A stretch of DNA of 64,000 nt from Natrinema amylolyticus_A (lineage in GTDB: Archaea > Halobacteriota > Halobacteria > Halobacteriales > Natrialbaceae): contig NZ_JBHUDI010000005.1 in NCBI RefSeq assembly GCF_042678045.1, positions 310,001 through 374,000 on the forward strand, given 5' to 3'. The first letter of the stretch is position 1; each line of letters starts with the position of its first letter. This document shows, piece after piece, positions 43,752 to 52,463 of the stretch. The notes below the pieces were generated by a model. That model did not search any database. It had not been told where the DNA came from and worked only from the letters and a program-made list of their open reading frames with translations. Made by a program: the position numbers and the translations under genes.

Positions 43752-43800
43752 CACACCCCTCCCTTGTTTAGGACTGTTTTCACTCTGAACAGGGGGTGTG
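43752..43800. repeat. Origin recognition boxes 3 and 4 (inverted pair)
   Basis: Box 4 (plus strand, 43777-43800) reads TTTTCACTCTGAAC + AGGGGGTGTG. Box 3 (minus strand, 43752-43775) is a weaker copy with a degenerate dyad but the same GAGGGGTGTG end. They lie back to back with their G-runs pointing away from each other. Confidence 0.75.
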
Positions 43801-43846
43801 CGTCCCCCCACTTTCGTTTTCCGCCGGACGCACACCGTCCGGAGTG

Positions 43847-43865
43847 ACACCCAATTCAGAGTGAC
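43847..43865 (-). repeat. Origin recognition box 5 (degenerate)
   Basis: On the minus strand it reads GTCACTCTGAATTGGGTGT. The dyad is nearly intact but the G-run is shortened, so binding may be weak. Confidence 0.55.
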
Positions 43866-43892
43866 TACCGGCTATCACACCAGGAATGTTAC

Positions 43893-43914
43893 TTCACTCT
43901 GAACGAGGGGTGTG
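43893..43914 (+). repeat. Origin recognition box 6
   Basis: Plus-strand consensus box TTCACTCTGAAC + GAGGGGTGTG, identical in core to boxes 1 and 7. Confidence 0.82.
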
Positions 43915-43984
43915 AACGACCCACGTATCGTAGCAGGTCTGCGTGCGCGCCGAGCTCGATCACAGCCATCGCTTCGATTCGCCT

Positions 43985-44005
43985 TTCACTCTGAACGAGG
44001 GGTGT
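43985..44005 (+). repeat. Origin recognition box 7
   Basis: Plus-strand consensus box TTCACTCTGAAC + GAGGGGTGT, the outermost on the gdh side. Confidence 0.82.
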
Positions 44006-44196
44006 CCGTCACCGAAAGTTACCGTCATCCTTAGCTACTTGCTGCGACACTCTCGCAGCTGTAGAATCCTTAATAGTCGTTAAATACTGGTTTAATCGAG
44101 TCTAAACGACCTGTGTCTGAAGGGGTTAATTACCTGTGTCGTCGGTGTCGTTTCTCTCAATATTTAATTCTCTTTCAATTCCTTATATTGTCTTTT

Positions 44197-44230
44197 ATGC
44201 ACTATGAGGTGCATTCGTCACGTTTATTTT
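44197..44230 (+). promoter_or_regulatory. gdhA promoter with inverted repeat
   Basis: A perfect inverted repeat ATGCAC (44197-44202), six-base spacer, GTGCAT (44209-44214) lies just upstream of the TATA-like cgtttatttt (44221-44230). The ATG at 44254 is about 27 bp after the TATA. A dimeric regulator (for instance Lrp type, inferred from the regulated amino-acid pathway) could bind at the BRE side of the promoter. Confidence 0.5.
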
Positions 44231-44253
44231 GGTTACCTCGGAAGCTACTGGCA

Positions 44254-45510
44254 ATGTCAGACGAAGCCAACCCGTTCGAAAGTCTGCAATCGCAGATCGA
44301 CGAGGCTGCAGCGTACCTCGACATCGGCGATGACGTGATCGAGCGTCTCAAACACCCCGAGCGAGTTCTCGAAACGAACCTCACGATCGAGCGTGACGAC
44401 GGCGAACTCGAGCGCTTCAAGGCGTTCCGTTCGCAGTTCAACGGTGACCGCGGTCCCTACAAGGGCGGCATCCGCTACCACCCGGGCGTCTCCCGCGACG
44501 AGGTCAAAGCGCTGTCCGGCTGGATGACCTACAAGACGGCGATCGTCGACATCCCACTCGGCGGCGGTAAGGGTGGCATCATCATCGACCCTGCCGAGTA
44601 CTCCGAGAGCGAACTCGAGCGACTCACCCGTGCGTTCGCGAAGGAACTTCGGCCGATGATCGGCGAGGACCGCGACGTCCCTGCGCCCGACGTGAACACG
44701 GGCCAGCGGGAGATGAACTGGATCAAAGACACCTACGAGACCCTCGAAAACACGACCGAACCGGGCGTCATCACGGGCAAGGCGCTCGATTCGGGCGGTA
44801 GCGAGGGTCGTGTCGAGGCAACCGGTCGCTCGACGGTCATCGCCGCACGCGAGGCCTTCGACTACCTCGACAAGGACCTCGAGGGTGCGACCGTGGCCGT
44901 CCAGGGCTACGGGAACGCGGGTTGGATCGCAGCCAAACTGATCGACGAGATGGGTGCGACCGTCGTCGCCGCCAGTGACTCGAGCGGTGGCATCTACAAC
45001 CCCGACGGCTTCGACCCCGTCGCAGTGAAAGATCACAAGAACGAGACCGGCAGCGTCGTCGGCTACGCGGAGAGCGACGAGGAAATCACCAACGAGGACG
45101 TGCTCACGCTCGACGTCGACCTGCTGATTCCCGCCGCACTCGAGAACGCGATCGACGCCGACCTCGCCGAAGACGTCAAAGCCGACGTCATCTCGGAGGC
45201 CGCGAACGGGCCGCTTACGCCCGCCGCCGACGAAGTCCTCGAGGACAAGGACGTCTTCGTCATCCCGGACATCCTCGCGAACGCGGGCGGTGTCACCGTC
45301 TCGTACTTCGAGTGGGTCCAGAACCGCCAGCGCTTCTCCTGGTCCGAAGAACGTGTCAACGAGGAACTCGAGGGAGTCATCGTCGACGCCTTCGACGCAC
45401 TGGTCGAGACCTACGAGGAACACGACCTCGACAACCCACGAACTGCCACGTACGTCGTCGCGATCCAGCGCGTCGCCGACGCCTTCGAGGAAGCCGGCAG
45501 CTGGCCCTGA
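44254..45510 (+). CDS. gdhA: Glutamate dehydrogenase family protein
   Basis: A 418-residue hexameric-type Glu/Leu/Phe/Val dehydrogenase linking glutamate and 2-oxoglutarate. The active site block is GPYKGGIRYHPGVSRDEVKALSGWMTYKTAIVDIPLGGGKGGI, with the catalytic Asp in DVPAPDVNTGQREMNWI. The NAD(P) fold starts at VAVQGYGNAGWIAAKLI. The start at 44254 follows the TATA box directly; a longer frame from 44113 would add 47 residues translated from the AT-rich origin flank. Its TGA stop is the first codon of a repeat element. Cofactor (NAD or NADP) is not decided. Confidence 0.93.
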   Translation: MSDEANPFESLQSQIDEAAAYLDIGDDVIERLKHPERVLETNLTIERDDGELERFKAFRSQFNGDRGPYKGGIRYHPGVSRDEVKALSGWMTYKTAIVDIPLGGGKGGIIIDPAEYSESELERLTRAFAKELRPMIGEDRDVPAPDVNTGQREMNWIKDTYETLENTTEPGVITGKALDSGGSEGRVEATGRSTVIAAREAFDYLDKDLEGATVAVQGYGNAGWIAAKLIDEMGATVVAASDSSGGIYNPDGFDPVAVKDHKNETGSVVGYAESDEEITNEDVLTLDVDLLIPAALENAIDADLAEDVKADVISEAANGPLTPAADEVLEDKDVFVIPDILANAGGVTVSYFEWVQNRQRFSWSEERVNEELEGVIVDAFDALVETYEEHDLDNPRTATYVVAIQRVADAFEEAGSWP

Positions 45511-45589
45511 TACGGTCTGCTGTCCCGATTTACCGATGGAACCGCAGCGGGTCGCGGTCTCTCCGGCACTGACTGACAGGAGTCCGCAT
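45508..45589 (+). repeat. 3'-end repeat element, copy 5
   Basis: An 82-bp copy beginning with the gdhA stop codon (TGATACGGTCTGCTGTCCC) and ending GACAGGAGTCCGCAT. The centre ACCGCAGCGGGTCGCGGT can form a hairpin (ACCGC with GCGGT). Confidence 0.9.
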
Positions 45590-45697
45590 GAGTTCGGGAC
45601 CGCCGCTCGCCGTACGATTCGAACACTGATTTTTCGGCGACACAGATAGTCTCGGGACCAACAAACACTTAGTAACTGACGAGCCAGTTACGGTGAG

Positions 45698-46480
45698 ATG
45701 AATCGACGAACCGTTCTCGCAGGGCTCGGAGCTGCTGGCTTTGCAGGGCTTTCGGGCTGTCTGGGGCTGGTCGGATTGGACGAACACGAGTCGTCGCCCG
45801 CGGGTGTCGAGGCTGGTGCTCGAGAGGAGACAGGCTACGAACAGACGGCTATCGAACCGCTCTCCGTCGAGCGGGAGGTCGGACCGACGAACGAGACCGT
45901 CACCGTCACCAACTACATGACCGCCCACGAGAAGTCGGTGGACATGCAGCTCCTGGGCAGCCGACGCGGTGCCGTGTTCAACGTCTTGACGACTCCGCAG
46001 GTGAGCATTCTCGGCCGCGAACTCAATCCCGTCGAGGAGATGTCGACACAGGAACTCGTCGATCTCGTCAGACAGAATTACGACGGGATCGAGAACATCG
46101 AGCACGAAGACGACACCGACGTCACGGTTCTCGGCCAGTCGACGACGCAATCGCGGTTCACCGCCGACGCAGAGTTCGACGGACAGGACGTCCCCGTCAA
46201 CGTCCACATCACCGAAGCCGTCGAAGCCGACGATGACCTGCTCGTGACCATCGGCGTCTATCCCGAGTACGTACAGCCCCAGGAGGAACCGAACATCACG
46301 ACACTCGTGGAAGGGGTGACGACCGACGTCGACGAGGACGCCTCGAGTGACGGGACCGAGTCCGACGATAGTGGGAACCAGAGCACCGATGACAGCGGAA
46401 GCGACGAGGACAGTGACAACGAAACCGACGACAACGAGAGCAGCAAGAACGAAAGTGACGACGACGGTCTCCTCGGCTGA
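45698..46480 (+). CDS. Tat lipoprotein, DUF6517-like
   Basis: A 260-residue exported protein. The signal MNRRTVLAGLGAAGFAGLSGC carries twin arginines and a lipobox (LSGC), so it is a lipid-anchored surface protein. The central domain (about residues 45-200: ERPLSVEREVGPTNETVTVTNYMTAHEKS...) is mostly strands and resembles DUF6517 haloarchaeal proteins (from memory). The C-terminal 55 residues are a very acidic Ser/Asp/Glu/Asn tail. Function is unknown. Confidence 0.75.
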   Translation: MNRRTVLAGLGAAGFAGLSGCLGLVGLDEHESSPAGVEAGAREETGYEQTAIEPLSVEREVGPTNETVTVTNYMTAHEKSVDMQLLGSRRGAVFNVLTTPQVSILGRELNPVEEMSTQELVDLVRQNYDGIENIEHEDDTDVTVLGQSTTQSRFTADAEFDGQDVPVNVHITEAVEADDDLLVTIGVYPEYVQPQEEPNITTLVEGVTTDVDEDASSDGTESDDSGNQSTDDSGSDEDSDNETDDNESSKNESDDDGLLG

Positions 46481-46511
46481 AGCCGCCGACTGACGGCCAA
46501 CGAACCTCCTC

Positions 46512-47657
46512 TTATCGCCAGCCGTCGTCTTCGTCGTCCTCGTCGTCCCAGTTGGAGTCGCCCCGGCCGGATTCATCGGTCCGGTCGTTCGAGTTCGGCT
46601 CGTCCTGAGCGTCGTCGTGTCCCCACGGATCGGATGTGTCGTCCCATCCACGATCGTCTCCGTCCTCATCGGCTCCGTCGCGGTCCGCGGTCCAGCCACC
46701 GCTCGAGTCGCCGGTTCGGCCGGGACTGTCGCCCCGAACCGCCGCTCGCTGCTCAGGGATCAGATCGAGATCCGGGTCCGTATCGCCAAGCACCAACAGC
46801 GCGTAGTAGCGGAGGTAGCTGACGATCGGCACCTGGATCAACAGGGCAGCCAGGAGGATCACTGGGAGGCCGAACAGGAGCACGACGATGGCGAGAGGCG
46901 GAATGATCAGAAGAATCAGAAACGGGATCAGCAGAACGAGAAAGAGGATGCCGGTGACGAAAGACAGCACCAACTGGAGCACCCAGACGAGCAGGAGGTA
47001 GACGGCGTATTCGGCCCAGTTCGCTCGCAGCGTCGGCCAGAACCGCTTCCAGGCGGCAACGACGCCGAGATCGTGCTCGAGCATCGTCGGCGCGACGAAG
47101 ACGGTGGTGAATCGATCGACGATGGCGAAGGCGAGACCGACCGGAATCGCGAGCAGAACCAGGACACCGATCAAACCCAGCGAGACGGTCCCCGACGTCG
47201 AAAAGACGATGGCAAGTACGGGAAGACCGAACAGGACGAGGCCGATCAGTCCGAGTCCGACGCGGAATCCGAATAGACGGGTGCCGTGGCCGACGTTGCG
47301 TTTCGTGTAGCGACGGATGTGGACTTCGCCCGAGCGCAGCGACTCGAGGAAGGTAAACTCGAACAGCGAACTCAGGAAGAGAAAGCCGAGTCCGACGACG
47401 AGTACGACGAGCGCGATCGCGATCAGTATCGGTAACATCTCTCCAACGTCGACGCTCGCCCCCGGGTCAGTCCCTGGCTCCGGTGTCGGTTCGCCGCCGA
47501 AGCCACCACCGCCGCCGAACGACATCGGCGAACCGACGCCGGCACCGCCGACGAAGAAGACGACGAACGCCAGCTTGAGCCACATCCAGGGACGGATCGG
47601 CGTCAGGAACTCGCGAGTCACGTCGATCGCGTCACTCAGGTCGTCGATCGCGAACAT
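46512..47657 (-). CDS. Haloarchaeal multi-pass membrane protein
   Basis: A 381-residue protein with about seven to eight hydrophobic helices and a long hydrophilic acidic tail (from about residue 310: GDSPGRTGDSSGGWTADRDGADEDGDD). The N-terminus MFAIDDLSDAIDVTREFLTPIRPWMWLKLAFVVFFVGGAG is conserved in a haloarchaeal family I recall only as a DUF (DUF7544). A Gly/Pro-rich loop (residues 45-70) faces outward. No catalytic motif is seen. It is convergent with the lipoprotein, 31 bp apart. Confidence 0.7.
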   Translation of the reverse strand: MFAIDDLSDAIDVTREFLTPIRPWMWLKLAFVVFFVGGAGVGSPMSFGGGGGFGGEPTPEPGTDPGASVDVGEMLPILIAIALVVLVVGLGFLFLSSLFEFTFLESLRSGEVHIRRYTKRNVGHGTRLFGFRVGLGLIGLVLFGLPVLAIVFSTSGTVSLGLIGVLVLLAIPVGLAFAIVDRFTTVFVAPTMLEHDLGVVAAWKRFWPTLRANWAEYAVYLLLVWVLQLVLSFVTGILFLVLLIPFLILLIIPPLAIVVLLFGLPVILLAALLIQVPIVSYLRYYALLVLGDTDPDLDLIPEQRAAVRGDSPGRTGDSSGGWTADRDGADEDGDDRGWDDTSDPWGHDDAQDEPNSNDRTDESGRGDSNWDDEDDEDDGWR

Positions 47658-47856
47658 AGTCGTCGATTATCGTTCCTCGAGTGATAATATTGTTGTTCTG
47701 TTACTAACGTCACAGTCACTGATTCGATCCGTGTTATCTGGGACTGGACACGTCACGAACCGCCAGCATCGTCGGCGTATGACTCCAAGACGGCAGACAC
47801 GTTCCGGCGGTAACAGGTCGAGACGCATTTAACGCCCACGGCCCTGAGTGGGTGAT

Positions 47857-48666
47857 ATGGATATCCGCCGGCTCGCGCGAGGAACCGTCGAGTGGAGCCG
47901 CATCGAGCGCGTCGCCCGGACGCTGGCGGACCGCTACGACCGCGAGACGGTCCGCGTGGAGTTCCTCGAGGCCGACAACTGGCTCTCGACGCCGTGTGTG
48001 ATCGACGACGAGTGGTTCGTCAAGATCGTTTCCCGGCAGAACGCCCTAGTCCACGCGGTGTTGACAACCGGCCGGAACGTCGGCGCGTTCTCCTCGGGTA
48101 CCGAGGGATTTTTCGACCGCTTCGACACGCCCCGCGAGATGGTCGAACACGAGTACGAGGCGACCCAGCGGATGCGCGAGATCGGCGTCAACGCGCCACG
48201 GCCGATCGACGCCTTCGAGGTCAACGGGCTCGGCGTGCTCGTCCTCGAGTACCTCCCCGACTTCGAGTCGCTCGATGACGTCTCCGACGCCGTGGTCGCG
48301 CGGCGAGCGCCGGAGCTGTTCGCGATGCTCGCGACCGTTCACGACCACGGGCTCGCTCACGGCGATCTGCGCGCGGAAAACATCCTGCTCTGTGACGACG
48401 AGTTCTACTTCATCGATGCCACGAGCGTCCACGACGACCGCGTCGAGGAGACGACGGCCTACGATCTGGCCTGCGCGCTGGCGGTCCTCGAGCCGCGGAT
48501 CGGGCCGCGCGAGGCCGTCAACGCCGCGGCGACAGCCTACGATCCATCGACGCTACTCTCGGCACGGGAGTTTATCGATTTCGTCCGATTGCGCCCCGAC
48601 CACGAGTTCGACTCGACGACGCTGCGGAGCGAACTCGAGAAGGCGGCTGATCTCGGCGGCGGGTGA
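47857..48666 (+). CDS. RIO/Bud32-like serine/threonine protein kinase
   Basis: A protein of 269 residues. The C-terminal half (from about residue 150) has the kinase catalytic loop LAHGDLRAENILL (the HxD...N motif) and the metal-binding FIDATSV in place of DFG. EYLPDFESLDD forms the hinge. The N-terminal half has a lysine in WFVKIVSR for ATP. It resembles small atypical kinases such as Bud32/RIO. The ATG at 47857 is 24-32 bp after a TATA-like catttaac (47826-47833); a GTG at 47848 adds three residues. Substrates are unknown. Confidence 0.78.
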   Translation: MDIRRLARGTVEWSRIERVARTLADRYDRETVRVEFLEADNWLSTPCVIDDEWFVKIVSRQNALVHAVLTTGRNVGAFSSGTEGFFDRFDTPREMVEHEYEATQRMREIGVNAPRPIDAFEVNGLGVLVLEYLPDFESLDDVSDAVVARRAPELFAMLATVHDHGLAHGDLRAENILLCDDEFYFIDATSVHDDRVEETTAYDLACALAVLEPRIGPREAVNAAATAYDPSTLLSAREFIDFVRLRPDHEFDSTTLRSELEKAADLGGG

Positions 48667-48771
48667 GCGACCGTCGATCGGCTGCCAGCGCCGGGTCCGA
48701 ACAGTACCGACTGCTCGCCACACGCCACTGCAGGCACCACGGGTTTTCGCGGCGTGGCACTACCGCGGCGT

Positions 48772-49293
48772 ATGTGTGCACTGTTCACCGACGACGACGT
48801 CGGCAAGCGGGTCGAAACCGTGGATGGCGAGCCGCTGGGTACCGTCCGGATGACAGAACCGGAGACGGCCTACGTGGACGCGATCGACGGGGCGACGAGT
48901 GCCATCCGGGCCATCCTCGAGTCGGACGCCGACGAGGATAGTGTCGTCCCGCTGGACGAAGCCGCCGTAAGCGAGGTCACCGGCGATGTGATCCGGCTCG
49001 AGGCCGATCGCTCGTCGCTGGACGAATCGACCAACGGGACGGATCCCGTCATCGAGCGCGACGAGCACACGGAACGGCGAGACGACAGCGACGAACAGCG
49101 GACGCTGGGGCCACAGCCGGGCGCACCCGGCGAGCCGGCCGAGAGCGAGGAGGGGCGGACGGGACAGGGCCTCGAGCCGTCGACGGAGGAGATGACGGAG
49201 GCAGGCGAGGAGCGACATCCGGATATGGAGGACGCACCGCCGGAGGGAGACCGAACCGTGACGACGGAACGCGGGGAAGAAGAGGATCGATAG
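48772..49293 (+). CDS. PRC-barrel-like protein with acidic tail
   Basis: A 173-residue haloarchaeal protein. Residues 1-80 (MCALFTDDDVGKRVETVDGEPLGTVRMTEPETAYVD...DVIRLEAD) form a beta-rich domain like the PRC barrel, a small fold found in RNA-processing and photosynthetic proteins. The remaining 90 residues are a disordered Glu/Asp/Gly/Pro-rich tail. The start at 48772 is preferred to 48754 because MCALFTDDD is the start seen in haloarchaeal relatives as I recall. Its role is not known. Confidence 0.7.
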   Translation: MCALFTDDDVGKRVETVDGEPLGTVRMTEPETAYVDAIDGATSAIRAILESDADEDSVVPLDEAAVSEVTGDVIRLEADRSSLDESTNGTDPVIERDEHTERRDDSDEQRTLGPQPGAPGEPAESEEGRTGQGLEPSTEEMTEAGEERHPDMEDAPPEGDRTVTTERGEEEDR

Positions 49294-49425
49294 TCGGTCC
49301 AACTGGACCGATCGTTCTGGAACCGATTCGATGCCAGTCGAACGCTCGTCACGTCGACTCCGCGGCTGCCTCGATATATGTGAACTACCATCAAGATTTT
49401 CAGCGCGCCCGCCCTTACCTCTCGT

Positions 49426-50958
49426 ATGAGCCAGCAAGCCACCGAACAGGTACACGGCCACTACATCGGCGGCGAGTGGACCGATGGCGATGGCGCCACC
49501 TTCGAGAGCGAGAATCCCGCTACCGGCGAGACGCTGGCGACGTTCCGGCGCGGGACCGGGGCCGACGTCGACGCGGCGCTCGAGGTCGCCGAATCGGCTT
49601 TTCCGGCGTGGCGCAACCTGTCGTATATCGACCGCGCGGAGTACCTCTGGGACATCTATCACGAGTTGCGCGATCGCCACGAGGAACTCGGTGAGGTCGT
49701 CACCAAGGAGTGTGGCAAGGAGATCTCGGAGGGGAAAGCCGACGTAACCGAGGCCTGGCACATGGTCGAGTGGGCGGCGGGGAACGCACGCCACCCCCAC
49801 GGCGACGTGGTCCCCTCCGAGGTCGCGGGCAAGGACTCCTACATGCGGCGCAAACCGCGGGGTGTCGTCGGCTGTATCACGCCGTGGAACTTCCCGGTCG
49901 CGATCCCCTTCTGGCACATGGCCATCGCGCTGGTCGAGGGCAACACGGTCGTCTGGAAACCAGCCGAACAGACGCCGTGGTGTGGCCAGATCATCGCCGA
50001 GATGTTCGAAGACGCCGGTATCCCCGACGGCGTCTTCAACATGGTCCAGGGCTTCGGCGACGCCGGCGCAGCCATCACCGACGACGAGCGCGTGGATACG
50101 GTCCTCTTTACCGGTTCGGCCGAGGTCGGCCACGAGATCGGCGACAAGGTCGGCGGCGAACCCGGGAAGCTCGCGGCCTGTGAGATGGGTGGTAAGAACG
50201 GGATCGTGATTACGGAAGAGGCCGACATGGACACCGCGGTCCACGCGGCGATTATGTCGAGCTTCAAGACGACCGGCCAGCGCTGTGTTTCGAGCGAGCG
50301 CCTGATCGTCCACGAGGATGTCTACGACGAGTTCAAAGCCCGATTCGTCGACGTCGCCGAAGCCGTCGCGGTCGGCGATCCGCTCGCAGCGGACACCTTC
50401 ATGGGGCCGGCGATCGAGGCCGACCACGTCGAGAAGATCCGGGAGTACAACGACCTCGCACGCGAGGAAGGTGCGGACGTGCTGGTCGATCGCTTCGAAC
50501 TCGAGGACAGCGAGATTCCCGACGGCCACGAGGGCGGCCACTGGGTCGGCCCGTTCGTCTACGAGATCGACTACGAGCCCGATCTGCGCTGTCTGAACGA
50601 GGAGTGTTTCGGCCCGCACGTCGCCTTGCTCGAGTACTCGGGCGACGTCGAACGTGCAGTCGAGATCCACAACGCCACCCCATACGGGCTCGCGGGCGCG
50701 ATCATCTCGGAGGACTACCGCCAACTCAACTACTTCCGAGATCACGCCGAGGTGGGACTCGCCTACGCGAACCTGCCGTGTATCGGCGCGGAGGTTCAAC
50801 TCCCCTTCGGCGGCGTCAAGAAGTCCGGCAACGGGTATCCGAGCGCGCGCGAGGCCATCGAAGCCGTCACCGAGCGCACCGCCTGGACGATGAACAACGC
50901 CGACGAGATCGAGATGGCCCAGGGGCTGTCGGCCGACATCAAGACCTCCGAAGACTGA
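49426..50958 (+). CDS. Aldehyde dehydrogenase family protein
   Basis: A 510-residue NAD(P)-dependent aldehyde dehydrogenase. Cofactor motifs are GCITPWNFPVAIPFWHMAIALVEGNTVVWKPAEQTP and FTGSAEVGHEIG. The general base is Glu in CEMGGKNG (about residue 252), and the catalytic cysteine is in TTGQRCVSSER (about residue 287). The end reads LPFGGVKKSGNGYPSAREA. The pattern is close to ALDH7-like (aminoadipate-semialdehyde) enzymes, but the substrate cannot be set. A 679-codon open frame on the other strand is an artefact. Confidence 0.92.
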   Translation: MSQQATEQVHGHYIGGEWTDGDGATFESENPATGETLATFRRGTGADVDAALEVAESAFPAWRNLSYIDRAEYLWDIYHELRDRHEELGEVVTKECGKEISEGKADVTEAWHMVEWAAGNARHPHGDVVPSEVAGKDSYMRRKPRGVVGCITPWNFPVAIPFWHMAIALVEGNTVVWKPAEQTPWCGQIIAEMFEDAGIPDGVFNMVQGFGDAGAAITDDERVDTVLFTGSAEVGHEIGDKVGGEPGKLAACEMGGKNGIVITEEADMDTAVHAAIMSSFKTTGQRCVSSERLIVHEDVYDEFKARFVDVAEAVAVGDPLAADTFMGPAIEADHVEKIREYNDLAREEGADVLVDRFELEDSEIPDGHEGGHWVGPFVYEIDYEPDLRCLNEECFGPHVALLEYSGDVERAVEIHNATPYGLAGAIISEDYRQLNYFRDHAEVGLAYANLPCIGAEVQLPFGGVKKSGNGYPSAREAIEAVTERTAWTMNNADEIEMAQGLSADIKTSED

Positions 50959-50978
50959 GACGGTCTCTATTTACCGGC
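50956..50978 (+). repeat. Possible decayed copy of the 3'-end repeat
   Basis: Right at the ALDH stop codon stands TGAGACGGTCT followed after a small deletion by ATTTACCGGC. Both are blocks of the element's left end. The right half is not recognisable, so this is a degraded or partial copy. Confidence 0.4.
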
Positions 50979-51094
50979 CTCTGATAGTACCAGTGCCACG
51001 GTAGCAGTCCCCTCGTTATCAACGGGCCGGTTACCTCTCAGTTCTCACCGGCAAACGAACCGCTTATCCGACGATTCATGGAAGAGGTCGGTAC

Positions 51095-52285
51095 ATGAAG
51101 GCAGTCGTCCTCGCTGCAGGCCAGGGCACGCGCATGCGACCGCTCTCCGAATCGATTCCGAAACCCATGCTGCCGGTCGCCGACCGGCCGCTCGCGGCCC
51201 ATACCGTCGACGCGGCGATCGAGGCCGGTGCCACCGAAGTCGTGCTGGTAATCGGCTACGAGGCCGAGACGGTCCGGGACTACTTCGGCGCCGAATACCG
51301 CGGCGTCCCGATCTCGTATGCCGTCCAGGAAGAACAGGCCGGGACGGCCGACGCCGTCAACGCCGCCCGCGATCACCTCGAGGGCCCCTTCGCCGTCCTC
51401 AACGGTGACAACCTCTACGATCAGGCTGCGATCGACCGGCTGTTCGACGCCTGTCCGGCCGTCTGTGCGATCGAGGTCGCCGATCCGAGCAACTATGGCG
51501 TTCTCAGCACCGAACCCGGGCGGGACGGCTCCGTGACGGGGATCGTCGAGAAACCCGCCGAGCCGCCGACGAACCTCGCCAACGCGGGGGCCTACGCTTT
51601 CCCAGCCGACGCCCGCGAGTGGCTCGAGGTGCCCGAAAGCGAGCGCGGTGAACACGAAATCACTGACGTCGTCGCCCGCGTGATCGACGAATACGACGTC
51701 ACGCCCGTCACCCTCGAGCGGTGGCTCGACGTCGGCCGCCCCTGGGAGTTACTCGAGGCAAACGAGTGGAAACTCGCGGACCTCGAGCGCCGCGTCGACG
51801 GCGACGTCAGCGAGGACGCCACGCTCGAGGGTCCAGTCGTCGTCGAGGAGGGTGCGACGGTCGAGTCCGGCGTCGTGATCGAGGGCCCGGCGCTGATTCG
51901 CGAGGGAGCGGAGATCGGACCGAACGCCTACGTCCGTGGCGCGACGCTGATCGGAGCCGACGCCGAAGTCGGCCACGCCGTCGAGGTCAAAAACAGCGTC
52001 ATCTCGGAGGGGACGTCGGTCAGTCACCTCTCCTACGTCGGCGACAGCGTCCTCGGCCGGCACGTCAACTTCGGCGCGGGAACGAACGTCGCGAACCTGC
52101 GCCACGACGACGACGACATCCGGTTTACGGTCAAGGGCGAGCGCGTCTCGACTGACCGGCGGAAGTTCGGTGTCGTTGCCGGCGACGGCGTCAAAACCGG
52201 GATCAACACGAGTCTCACGCCTGGCCTGAAGCTCACGACCGGCGCGACGACCATGCCCAGCGAAACCGTCGAGCGGGATCGGTAG
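51095..52285 (+). CDS. glmU: GlmU-like bifunctional sugar-1-phosphate nucleotidyl-/acetyltransferase
   Basis: A 396-residue two-domain protein. The N-terminal pyrophosphorylase starts KAVVLAAGQGTRMRPLSESIPKPMLPVA with VLNGDNLYDQ for the metal. The C-terminal left-handed beta helix (from about residue 240) has hexapeptide repeats such as VVVEEGATVESGVVIEGPALI. GlmU makes UDP-N-acetylglucosamine from glucosamine-1-phosphate; archaeal homologues do this or make UDP-glucose/dTDP-glucose. A TATA-like gcttatccg is about 30 bp before the ATG. The exact sugar is not provable from sequence. Confidence 0.85.
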   Translation: MKAVVLAAGQGTRMRPLSESIPKPMLPVADRPLAAHTVDAAIEAGATEVVLVIGYEAETVRDYFGAEYRGVPISYAVQEEQAGTADAVNAARDHLEGPFAVLNGDNLYDQAAIDRLFDACPAVCAIEVADPSNYGVLSTEPGRDGSVTGIVEKPAEPPTNLANAGAYAFPADAREWLEVPESERGEHEITDVVARVIDEYDVTPVTLERWLDVGRPWELLEANEWKLADLERRVDGDVSEDATLEGPVVVEEGATVESGVVIEGPALIREGAEIGPNAYVRGATLIGADAEVGHAVEVKNSVISEGTSVSHLSYVGDSVLGRHVNFGAGTNVANLRHDDDDIRFTVKGERVSTDRRKFGVVAGDGVKTGINTSLTPGLKLTTGATTMPSETVERDR

Positions 52286-52463
52286 CGATAGGAGCCACTG
52301 ACCGTCACGGCACACTCGATCGCCCGATTGCTCTCCGGTGGAGTATTACTCGTTTCGGCGATGCCTCTCCTGCTGACGACCGATCGGAGTGGTATAGAGG
52401 GGCCAGACCGACGCCGTTGCGTGTAAACAATCTTTTATATATTAGACGTAGCATTCATCATAC

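Larger units (their letters stand above)
43200..44253. other. Replication origin region
   Basis: A 1-kb gene-free region between divergent orc1 and gdh. Boxes of the form TTCAnnnTGAA plus a G-run lie on both sides of an AT-rich core. To the left the box G-run points left; to the right the main ones point right. This is the usual archaeal layout: initiators bind inverted boxes around a melting element. The 43550-43700 core and the gdh promoter are unusually AT-rich for this genome. Open frames here are short and not protein-like. Confidence 0.88.

Noticed and set aside
43653..43850. Short ORFs inside the origin region
   Set aside because: They overlap origin boxes, lack haloarchaeal acidic composition and have no domain.
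44113..44253. Upstream extension of glutamate dehydrogenase
   Set aside because: The extra 47 residues are Leu/Phe/Arg-rich, come from the AT-rich origin flank and would include the TATA box; the ATG at 44254 fits promoter and family.
48760..50799. 679-codon open frame on the minus strand opposite the aldehyde dehydrogenase
   Set aside because: It covers two well-supported plus-strand genes and has no recognisable domain; compositional artefact.
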